Shown here: piece by piece, positions 1 to 8,119 of the stretch
Numbering within the stretch: position 1 is the stretch's first letter
Layout of the letters: each line of letters starts with the position of its first letter
Assembly: GCA_014084085.1 (NCBI GenBank)
Contig: NPFB01000196.1
Coordinates: 32,250-61,033, forward strand
Length of the DNA: 28,784 nt
Source: Hondaea fermentalgiana
Taxonomy: Eukaryota > Sar > Bigyra > Thraustochytrida > Thraustochytriidae
Direction of reading: 5' to 3'
Made by a program: the position numbers and the translations under genes
The notes under the pieces: model-generated
Seen by the model: only the letters and a program-made list of their open reading frames with translations
Told to the model about the DNA's origin: nothing
The model's database searches: none

Positions 1-1
1 G

Positions 2-107
2 GGAGGCGCGGCCGCGCGCGCGCAGAACGCCGACGCGAGAGACCCGACCCTCGTGCACGCGAACGACGACGACGCCGGCGTGGCGGGCGTCGGGCCCAAG
101 CTTGCGC

Positions 108-153
<46 letters not shown>

Positions 154-197
154 AGGACAGCAGCGTCGTCATCATCAGCAGCAGCAGCAGCAACAGG

Positions 198-232
<35 letters not shown>

Positions 233-2899
233 AAACAAAAACTCCATAAGCTGCTGGAGCCGAAAAGGCGCGACCAGGACGATGAAGACGACGAGGATGA
301 AGAACACGAGGCAGAGGATACCGAAGACGAAGGAAAGCGAGAGGAAAGCGACCATGGAGGAGCACCTGTAGATAAGGACCTTGTGCGCTCAGCACGAGAT
401 GCTGCGCGCTTCAAACGACGCGAAACGAGCGACGGCGTCGAGGCGGACCTCACTCGCGAGCTGGTCACAGCCGTGTCCGGGGGAGATGTCGTGACCGTAC
501 GGGAGCTCTTAGAACGCGGAGTCCCTGCAGACGCGTGTCTGTCTCCGAGCAAGTCGGCCTGGAGTCTCTTGCACGTGAGCTGCACAGAGGGCCGGGGCGA
601 CAAGCGCGTCGTGGAGCTCCTGCTCGACTTTGGTGCCGACCCAAACGCCACCACAACGGACGGGATGGCCCCGTTGCACTTTTGCGCAATGGAGTCCCAC
701 ATCGAATGTGCGCGCGTGCTTCTTGACGGTGGTGCGGACCCCAACAAACTCGATAGCGAGGGCCTCAATCCTCTTTTGCGTGCTTGCATGGCGCGCAAGG
801 TCCAGTTCGAGCTGGCGGACCTCCTCATCAAGCGAGGGACACGCGTCGACTATGCCGATCCAGAGGGGTGGACCGCCCTGCACATGGCTGCGCGATACAG
901 CCTCGACCGTGTCGCCGCTCTGGTGCTGTCCTCCGGGGCTCCAGTCGACATGGTTATTCCGTCCAACCAATGGACGCCACTCATGCTCTGCTGCACAGAG
1001 GGCGCCGGCTCACGGAGTATTTTGGAAATGCTCATCAAGGCTGGCGCCAGCGTGGAAAACCGATCGGATGTGAGTATCACCGCTCTCCATATTGCTTGCT
1101 ACAACAACTATCCCGAGCTTGTCGGCCTCTTGCTCGACGCCGGCGCTGACACCTCTGTGCGCGACAAGCACGGCCGTTCCGTGCTGCACAAAGCCTGTTT
1201 GGCTGCGCAGCCAAGCCTCGCATCTGCACGCATTCTTGTGGAACGAGGCGTTGACGCACGCGCCCGTGACAACCAGGGCCAGACCCCGTTGCACTACGCT
1301 GCCATTGCGGGCTCCGAACCCTTTTGCAAACTCTTACTTATGCGCGACTCTTCGCGTGGTCGCAACACCAAGCAGGTGCTGGTCGACATGGAGGACGAAA
1401 AGGGCCGAACGCCGCTCTTGGCCGTTTGCGAGGGGCCTCTGGATGCACCGAGTGTGGTGCGACTCTTGCTGTCGTACGGCGCGGACGCAACCCACACGGA
1501 CAATTCTGAATCCTCGGCGCTCAATCTCGCCGTTCGCGCAGGCAATCTTGGCGCGGTGCAAATGCTCCTCGAACAGGCACCCTACGACATTAATCACCCT
1601 GATGAGGACTGCCGGACCCCGTTGCACCTAGCGCTCGCAGGCCAATCCGAGTTCGACCCATCGCTTTTTACGCTTTTGCTCGAGCATGACGCTGACGTCG
1701 ACCGGCAGGACGATTCGGGGAACACCTGTCTGCACTTTTGCGCCCAGACAGATTTGGTCGCTGCCGCGAAACTTCTGTTCGATATGGCCTCGCCCTCGCT
1801 GGAGCTGCAAGACGATCAAGGAAGGACTCCTTTTCTAGCTGCGTGTGCTGCTGGTTCCCAAAAGATAGCAGAGCTTCTCCTCAAGGCAGGGGCAAACGCG
1901 CAAGCGGAGGATACCGAAGGAGCGTCCGGGCTTCGTCTTGCAGCACTCAGCTCACACGAGCGGATGGTCGACTATTTGCTGGAACAACGCCGCCGCGGCA
2001 GCAGCAGCAACAACAACAAGGATGACGTTCGGACGCTAGTTGGTGCCTGCTCGTTGGACTCCCCGAATATAGCTTTGAAGTTTCTGGACGCGGGCATTCC
2101 CCGTTTGGACCGTCTCAACGGGTCGCAGCTCAGCAGCCCGCTGCTTGCCGCGGTGCGCAAAGACCACATAGAACTCGTACAGCGACTCTGTGGCACGAAG
2201 CCGCCTCGGCAGAGCGGTCTGGCGCAATGCTGCCCGCAGGGCCACGATTTGCAGCCTTTTGCTGGAGCCGAAACCTTTACTTGCGATGTGTGCTGTTTGC
2301 CCGCAAGTGCAGAGGTGCAAGACCACTTTAGGTCATGTCGCACGTGCAAGGATGCCTTTGACATTTGTGGAGACTGTATTGCCTCTGCAGGCCCGCAAGG
2401 GATTGATGTCCTCGCCTTCGCCAAGCGTGTGAAGGCCTCTCGCGGTGTCCTCGACGCGCTGCGTGCCTCATTCCGCGAGTGCCCGCCGCTTGTCGATGTT
2501 CCTCCCCCACCTCCCGCACTTGCCCAACAAGATGCCCGATCGCCCAGCCCTCAGCCGATCGAGGCTGCTCATCATCACGAAGAAGATGCCGAACGGGCGC
2601 AGCGTTCCTCGGGGAGCGGCAGGAGTATTCTCAGTCGCCTCACCTGCAACGTCTCGCGACCTGGGCGCTCCTCACGTCGCAGGGAGAATGCGGACCAGCA
2701 GCCTCGCGCGCGTCCACTCTCGTCGCGTCGTGGTCCTCGTCGGGCTACGCAGAGCACGCGATCACCTTCACGGTCGAACCAGCCATCCGGGACCTCCAGC
2801 AGCACTTCGGGCTCGGCAGCGCCGAGATCTTCTTCCTCTGCATCGACGAGCACGCGCGAAAGGCTCCGTCGCATTCCTTTTTTGCATTCCAACGCGTGA
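2..2899 (+). CDS. PolyQ ankyrin-repeat protein with C-terminal Cys/His zinc-binding motif (5' partial)
   Basis: The frame is open from the first bases of the window, and its first in-frame ATG (665) lies inside the ankyrin repeats. The true start is therefore probably upstream; the GTG at 53 is not a credible eukaryotic start. Visible in order: two polyglutamine tracts (110-231), an acidic Asp/Glu segment (about 270-350), roughly 16 ankyrin repeats (about 450-2190) with repeated TPLH / GADPN type signatures, then a Cys/His cluster (about 2230-2385: CPQGHDL, CDVC, CRTC, CGDC) resembling C1-like or ZZ-type zinc fingers, and a Ser/Arg/Pro-rich disordered tail. Ankyrin arrays are protein-binding scaffolds; together with the zinc module this suggests an adaptor or signalling scaffold, but substrate and location are unknown. 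No kinase or membrane segment is seen. The gene is convergent with the SDR gene downstream. Confidence 0.85.
110..231 (+). repeat. Interrupted CAG trinucleotide repeat (in-frame polyQ)
   Basis: A pure run of 14 CAG (110-151) is followed by a short spacer and a second run (176-231) interrupted by CAA and GAA codons. Read in the ankyrin-protein frame it encodes two Gln tracts. The interruptions argue that the second tract is older or more stable than the first. Other frames across it give polySer and polyCys shadow frames. Confidence 0.95.
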
Positions 2900-3439
2900 G
2901 ATCAAAGCAAAAATGAATAGAGGAAGAAGACCGACATTGTGCATACATACATAGGTTATATCAATGCGCCGCCCACCCTGCGTGCTTCCTCCCCCCAAAG
3001 GTCCGATCCGTGAAGCCTTCTTGTTTTTAAGGTTAGAAGAACTTGTTTTGTCATTGCAAAGATCAGACCTTCGTCTCTGTGAAGAAGTATGAACAAAAAC
3101 GAAAATAATGAAAACACGAACATTCCTTTCTTTCATTCCTTATCTCTCTGTTTTCACACAACAACTACAACATCGACATCGAAGAAGTTAGCCGGTAGAT
3201 GCAACCCTCTCTTCGTCTGGAAAAAAAAAAAAAAAAGGGGGAGAAAGAATGAAGCAGAGCATGGAAGTTAGATTTTGAAAACGTTTTAGTGACATCTCAT
3301 CGCATGGTAGCCAAAGCAAAGACAGAGGACCCACATTGTTTCTTGTTTGCTTTCTTGTTGTGCGAACTAGCAGATCGAGAAAGAAGATCTCACACAAAGA
3401 CAACCATTTCTTTCGCTACAGTATCGTGATTGAAAAGAA
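2900..3439. other. Convergent intergenic region, AT-richer, no gene seen
   Basis: This stretch separates the 3' ends of two convergent genes and presumably holds both 3' UTRs. It is clearly richer in A and T than the flanking coding DNA. The only notable element is a run of 16 A at 3221-3236 followed by GGGG. I see no tRNA, no conserved ORF and no clear AATAAA. Confidence 0.6.
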
Positions 3440-5524
3440 TTACCACTCAGTGATGTGATAGTCCTTCAAGAAGACAGAGTGCTGGCGTTTCTCCGGGTCC
3501 AGCATGCCAGAAACGACAGGATCGAGTACCCGAGCTGCGGCGTCGACCTCATCAATTGGCGTCTGGAAATTGTTTGTCTTGACAACCCGAGCGGCCTCGA
3601 GCGTGGGCAGCTCGATGTTCACCCAGCCAGTGTCCACAGCTGTCATAAAGATGCCGTGTTGTGCGTAATCGGGGCCGCTTGTGAGCGTGACCATGTTCAG
3701 ACTGCTCTTTGCGGCATTGGTATGAGCGTGAAAGGGTGACTTGACGCGGTTAAACTTGCCCTCCATAGCGGAAACATTCACAATGTAGCGCCCGTCATCC
3801 TTGCGATTCGCAGCGCGATCGTCGTCGCGTGTCTTCACCATGAGACCCTTGAGTTTGCCTGCGAGGATCATTGGCGCCACCGCGTTGACGGCAAGCACCT
3901 CTACGATCTCAGCGGTCGAAACCTCTGAAAGTGTGAGCACCCACGAAGTGCGCTTGCGCAAGTCGATCTGCTGCCCATTCACGTCTACCTGGCCCGTTGG
4001 GAAGACCTCTTCGCTATTCTCCACATCGTCTGGCGCAAGAGCCGTCTGCGTCATGTGCGCCGAGGAGAGCACCTGCGAGGAGGCGCTTGTTTTAGAACGT
4101 TTGCTCACAGTGTCGTTCTCGGTAGCGTCAGAAGATGATGCGCCGTTGGCGTCATTATCCTCCTTGCCAGAAGAAGCGCTCGCCGCAGTCCCGGACACGC
4201 CCGCCACGTCCGGAACGCTGTCCTTGATGGCCGCATCCTGCGCCGTGAGTCCGTGCCAGGGCGTCTCGTCGATGACGGCGTTTGCAGCCTCAACCTGCGC
4301 GGGAACAAGCCCGGGCGGCAGATCAGCCTCCTTCATGGTGCCATCACGTAGCTTCAAAAACGCCTCTTCGGTGGGCAGCAAGTGCTTGTAATACTGGGGT
4401 GGACGGCGAATGGTCTGGCAGGCGTTATTGATAATCACGTCAAGACGGTCCAAACGTCTTGCGAGGGTGAGCGCAAAGCCCTCGACGGCTTTAATATCCC
4501 TAAAGTCGAGACCTTCGATCTTCAGACGGTCTTTGAAGCTGCCAAAGTCCTTTTCCTTGGCGAAGCGCAGCGCGGCATCGGCGGTGAAGCGCGTTGTCAC
4601 AATAACATGCGCACCCATGCGCAGACACTTTAGCGCAATCTGGTACCCAATTTTGACGCGTCCTCCGGTCACCAAAACAAATTTGCCCTTCATATCGCAT
4701 GTCTGGAAACGTTTATCCCAGTTCAGCTTGGCGCATGTTGGGCAAAAGCTATCGTAAAATTGGTGCATCTTGAAAAAGCGAGCCTTGCAACAATAGCACG
4801 AACGCGGACGGTGCAAGAGGTCGCCTTCATCATCGTCATCGTTCTCGTTGTTGCTGGCGTTCGCGCCTTCTCCTCCTTCGCTCGTATGACCACGAGCATC
4901 AGCGGCCTTGGCGTCACCATCGTCGAGCTTGAGCTTTTTATGCGGGGTGCCCTCGTCGTCAGCAAGGGCGCCCTCGGCCCGGAGAAGCTGGACTACGGAC
5001 TCGGCGCCTCCCGCGGTGCCGGCGCTCGTGTTGATGCCATCGTCTACGGCTCCATCGGGAATGGCAGCGAGCGCGCTGTTACTCGCATTCTGGAGCGCTT
5101 TAAGGTGTGCAAGTCGCTGCGCGCGGAGGCGTCGTTGCTCGAGAATTCTCTTGTCGTGGGCCCGCTGCCGCATTTCACGCTGTTTGCGCTCGTCAAACTT
5201 TGACTTTACATTGAACATCTTGCGCGCCCTTTGCTGGATAAAGCCGCCCCAGGCGATGCGCAGCGGCCGCATGTCCTTGCGCTCGTACAAGTCCCCATCG
5301 CGCTTGAGGGCCTCGCCCACGCGAATTGCCGCTTCGAGGTCCTCTTGCGAGAACGGCAGAGGTCCCACGTCCTCCGGGTCCTCCTTCTTCTCGTCGTTGG
5401 GCTCCTCGCCAGCCTCCCCTTCTCGTCGCCCCTGCTCTTGCTCCTGCGCCTGCGCCTGCTCCGCGCCGGTCGCGGCCTCGTCGGGCGCGCCGCCGCCACT
5501 CGTCTCGGCGTCCTCCCGCATCAT
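3440..5524 (-). CDS. Zinc-ribbon short-chain dehydrogenase/reductase-like protein, 694 aa
   Basis: A Rossmann-fold SDR follows a long charged N-terminal extension. The extension (about residues 1-240) is acidic and Gln/Glu-rich with a basic helical stretch near 110-145. A zinc-ribbon-like cluster follows (C243-x2-C246 ... C261-x2-C264), leading directly into the glycine motif TGGRVKIG (286-293). Further SDR landmarks are NNAC (366-369), Ser585 in NVSAMEG, and Lys606. At the usual catalytic Tyr position of YxxxK there is Thr602 (HTNAAK). From memory, a HTN-A-K form in place of YxxxK, with the same Cys cluster, marks a distinct SDR branch, so this may be a family trait and not decay. Between NNAC and the C-terminal half lies a low-complexity insert of roughly 140 residues (Asp/Ser/Ala-rich). 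Substrate unknown. Start: first in-frame ATG (5524; a second ATG follows at once); upstream the frame is open only through promoter repeat DNA from a TTG. Confidence 0.85.
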   Translation of the reverse strand: MMREDAETSGGGAPDEAATGAEQAQAQEQEQGRREGEAGEEPNDEKKEDPEDVGPLPFSQEDLEAAIRVGEALKRDGDLYERKDMRPLRIAWGGFIQQRARKMFNVKSKFDERKQREMRQRAHDKRILEQRRLRAQRLAHLKALQNASNSALAAIPDGAVDDGINTSAGTAGGAESVVQLLRAEGALADDEGTPHKKLKLDDGDAKAADARGHTSEGGEGANASNNENDDDDEGDLLHRPRSCYCCKARFFKMHQFYDSFCPTCAKLNWDKRFQTCDMKGKFVLVTGGRVKIGYQIALKCLRMGAHVIVTTRFTADAALRFAKEKDFGSFKDRLKIEGLDFRDIKAVEGFALTLARRLDRLDVIINNACQTIRRPPQYYKHLLPTEEAFLKLRDGTMKEADLPPGLVPAQVEAANAVIDETPWHGLTAQDAAIKDSVPDVAGVSGTAASASSGKEDNDANGASSSDATENDTVSKRSKTSASSQVLSSAHMTQTALAPDDVENSEEVFPTGQVDVNGQQIDLRKRTSWVLTLSEVSTAEIVEVLAVNAVAPMILAGKLKGLMVKTRDDDRAANRKDDGRYIVNVSAMEGKFNRVKSPFHAHTNAAKSSLNMVTLTSGPDYAQHGIFMTAVDTGWVNIELPTLEAARVVKTNNFQTPIDEVDAAARVLDPVVSGMLDPEKRQHSVFLKDYHITEW

Positions 5525-6265
5525 CCCCCGCGCCTCCGCCGCGGCGAGCACCTCGAGCGCCGCGCGACGAGACGACGGTGCAGCGCAGCCAGCGCAGCGC
5601 AGCCAGCGCAGCGCAGCCAGCCGGCGAGCCGCAGGGAAATGCGCAAAGGCCTCCTCGCCGTCGCCTGCGTCGATAGAGGTCTGTCTGCACGCGAGGCCAA
5701 GCAGGCCCAGCCTGACTCTGACAGACAGAGAAGTCGAGTTGAGAACGTTGAGAACGGCTTGTGCAAGCAAAGCAACGCAAGGCAAAGCAAAAAAAGAGCA
5801 ATCCAAAGCAAGGCAAAGCAATCTAAAGCAATCCGAAGCAAAACCAAAGCAATCTAAAGCAATTTAAAGCAAGCCAAAGCAAACCGAAGCAAAAGCAAAC
5901 CAAAGCAAACCGAAGCAATCCAAAGCAACGCAAGGCAAAGCAAAATCAGAGTAATCCAAAGCAAGGCAAAGCAAAGCAAACCCAAAGCAAACCAATCTAA
6001 AGCAATCCGAAGCAAAACCAAAGCAATCCAAAGCAAGGCAAAGCAATTCAAAGCAATCCAAAGCAAACCGAATCAAAAGCAAACCAAAGCAAACCAAAGC
6101 AAGCCAAAGCAATCCAAAGCAAACCGAAGCAAAAGCAAACAAAAGCAAACCAAAGCAAACCCAAGCAAACCAAAGCAAACCAAAGCTGAGGCGAAAAACA
6201 GCTCGACGTGTCGACGTTGGAGCAGCCAGACAGACGGGTAACGCGAACGAGGGAGTCCACGGACG
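5525..6265. promoter_or_regulatory. Divergent promoter region between the SDR and JmjC genes
   Basis: The two start codons face away from each other across 741 bp, so this must contain both promoters and 5' leaders. Near the SDR start it is GC-rich, with a 14-bp unit (AGCCAGCGCAGCGC) repeated at about 5579-5621. The middle is filled by the AAAGCAA-type array described separately. Near the JmjC start lies about 80 bp of unique sequence. No TATA box is convincing. Confidence 0.65.
5763..6186. repeat. AAAGCAA(W)CC tandem array, about 10-bp period
   Basis: About 420 bp consist of variants of a roughly 10-bp unit, AAAGCAATCC / AAAGCAAACC / AAAGCAAGGC, almost without T on the + strand. A higher-order structure is visible: a block of about 30 bp beginning ATCTAAAGCAATCCGAAGC recurs near 5821 and 5996, and AACCGAAGCAAAAGCAAACC recurs near 5882 and 6126. 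Because AAA triplets recur at about one helical turn, the array may be intrinsically curved. Reading frames across it give Leu/Cys/Phe-rich peptides that are artefacts. Confidence 0.9.
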
Positions 6266-7780
6266 ATGCCTCGCGCCCCGGCGCGAGCGCGGGCGCTGGG
6301 GACCGCGCTGGCGCTCGCGCTCGCGACCTGGCTCCTGCCGCTGGCCGGAGGCGCGGCTGCGTGGGAAGCTGCGCTTGGGCGCGATTTGCGGGAAAAGCAC
6401 ATCGTCCTCGTTGCATGTGCGAGGGACGCGCGACTTCGACAGGATCTGGTGCGGGCTTTCGCGGACGACGCAGAGGTGATCAGCATTGTGTCGTGCGCAG
6501 ACTGCTGGCAACACAGCGGCACGGTGCGGTTCTTCGCTCGCGCAGAACCCGACGCGCACTGCCTCCTCGAACCAAACGCTGCTGCGGAGGTCTTTGGCGG
6601 GTCCGCAGTGACCGTCCCGCGCGCAGACGCGACCATATCTTGCGCAGCGAGCGTTGATGAGACCCTGGCTTTCATCAATGAGCATGCAGGTCTTGCCCGC
6701 CAACGAAATGGCTCGCTCAATGCAATAGGAGAACTTGCGCTTGATCTTCATGATGCGTTGGAAACTCCTTTGCAATGTAGCGAGGCCAAGGCCGAAGCGC
6801 TAAGCGTCGATGATCTTCTGCACGATTTTGTCCTCAAGCAAAGGCCCATAGTAGTGCGTGGAGGCGCAAGCAAATTTCTGGAACTCCATGGCCGGCCCAT
6901 GCAATGGAGACCATGGGAGGATTCAGATTCTTGGGACGATGAAGTTGACGTCAAAGTCGTGCCGCGCGAAAGTCCAGGGCATGGTTGGGGTCGGTTCGAG
7001 TGTACAGAGCCACTCAAAGACTGGAACGAGTCGCAGGGCCCCATTGTGCCGGACCATGTAAAGAAGCGCCTCCTCGATGCCTCGCGGGTGCTCACGCGCC
7101 CGGCAAATGCTGTGATGCGTCTGGGAGATTTTGTAAGCAAACTTATGACGCCCTCTGCATCCGTAGTCGAGTATATCGAGTATCAGCACCTTGTCAAGGC
7201 ACGACGACCCGAGGTAGCGCCTGCACTTGCCGCGCGTATGCCTCAACTCAGGGCAACCAATATGTGGCTTTCTGCAGGTAATACCACAAGCTGCGCTCAC
7301 ATGGATGCATTTGAGAATTTCCTTTTTCAGATCGAGGGAATAAAGAGGTTCACCATCCTGGCACCAGGAACGATGGAAGAAGGCTACCTTCGTGAGGCAA
7401 TTTTCGAGTATAATGAAACGTCAGGCACCGCAAGCCGTACTAGACTCATGCCATCCACGAGCATTGTAAATACAGCCGCGGACGATCCAAACGCTGTGCG
7501 CGCGCACCCTGCAGCCTTGCACTGCGAGGTGAGAGCTGGAGACATGATCTACTTGCCGGCCCACTTTTGGCATCAGGTCGATAGCCCTGCAAGTTTTCAT
7601 TCACCGAGTGAAAGCAACGCAAAGGAAATGCAACCGCACAACCACTCTTTTAACTTTGCGCTCAATTTCTGGTTCGAGCCGATCTTTTCGAAGCAATTCC
7701 CGTGCACATCATGTCAGGTCGCTCCGCGCCACGGCATTCTCTCTTCGATCATGGCTGCAAACGAGCAAGAGGTGGCCTAA
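6266..7780 (+). CDS. JmjC/cupin_8-domain Fe(II)/2-oxoglutarate dioxygenase-like protein with signal peptide, 504 aa
   Basis: The protein begins with a short basic segment and an Ala/Leu-rich hydrophobic stretch (about residues 10-32) that looks like a cleavable signal peptide, pointing to the ER or secretory pathway. Residues about 40-120 contain paired cysteines (CADC) in a region that may be thioredoxin-like; this is weak. The C-terminal half is a JmjC/cupin_8 fold: the iron-binding facial triad is H345-M-D347 and H436 (in HFWHQV), and K360 in the segment after HxD suits the 2-oxoglutarate contact. All expected iron ligands are present, so an active hydroxylase is likely. Small JmjC proteins of this type (JMJD7, JMJD8 and HSPBAP1 relatives) act on proteins outside chromatin; the substrate here is unknown. 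Start: first ATG, after a leader with stops. It diverges from the SDR gene. Confidence 0.85.
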   Translation: MPRAPARARALGTALALALATWLLPLAGGAAAWEAALGRDLREKHIVLVACARDARLRQDLVRAFADDAEVISIVSCADCWQHSGTVRFFARAEPDAHCLLEPNAAAEVFGGSAVTVPRADATISCAASVDETLAFINEHAGLARQRNGSLNAIGELALDLHDALETPLQCSEAKAEALSVDDLLHDFVLKQRPIVVRGGASKFLELHGRPMQWRPWEDSDSWDDEVDVKVVPRESPGHGWGRFECTEPLKDWNESQGPIVPDHVKKRLLDASRVLTRPANAVMRLGDFVSKLMTPSASVVEYIEYQHLVKARRPEVAPALAARMPQLRATNMWLSAGNTTSCAHMDAFENFLFQIEGIKRFTILAPGTMEEGYLREAIFEYNETSGTASRTRLMPSTSIVNTAADDPNAVRAHPAALHCEVRAGDMIYLPAHFWHQVDSPASFHSPSESNAKEMQPHNHSFNFALNFWFEPIFSKQFPCTSCQVAPRHGILSSIMAANEQEVA

Positions 7781-8119
7781 TTGTGATTAAAGAGTGCAGG
7801 TCCACCACTGCTTCTTTTCATTGCAAATCATTGTGAGCAGCCAACCAGCATCATCTGCATCTCGTTTGCCGTGGTGATGCGGGTAAGTGTAACTTTAGTC
7901 GTCCCATGTTAAAGTTTTACAAGAATTGAAAAATAAGCAAGCAAGTGAGCAAGCAAGCAAGCGAGCAAGCAAGCGTCTTGTCGTCTCGCAATGCATGCAT
8001 CCGTCCGTGCACGAAAAAGTCACTGGCGTGTGAGACAGGCCTTTTATCTTCGGGTCGAAGGTGGGCACTTTGCACGTGATGATTTTCTTCTGTTACTTTT
8101 TGTTTTATACGAAAGACTA
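7781..8119. other. Convergent intergenic region with AAGC microsatellite
   Basis: This holds the 3' UTRs of the JmjC gene and of gamma-COP. An imperfect (AAGC)n run lies at about 7935-7974. No reading frame or RNA gene is recognisable. Confidence 0.6.

Noticed and set aside
102..831. Poly-Ser (+) and poly-Cys/Ser (-) frames over the CAG tract
   Set aside because: Out-of-frame readings of the CAG repeat inside the ankyrin gene, which has the clear domain content.
5525..5821. N-terminal extension of the SDR protein starting at 5821
   Set aside because: It begins at TTG, contains no ATG, and runs into the repeat array and GC-rich leader; no SDR relative would need it.
5854..6720. Several minus-strand frames giving Leu/Cys/Phe/Trp-rich 'membrane' peptides
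   Set aside because: They are translations of the AAAGCAA tandem array and of the antisense of the JmjC gene; composition follows the repeat, not a protein family.
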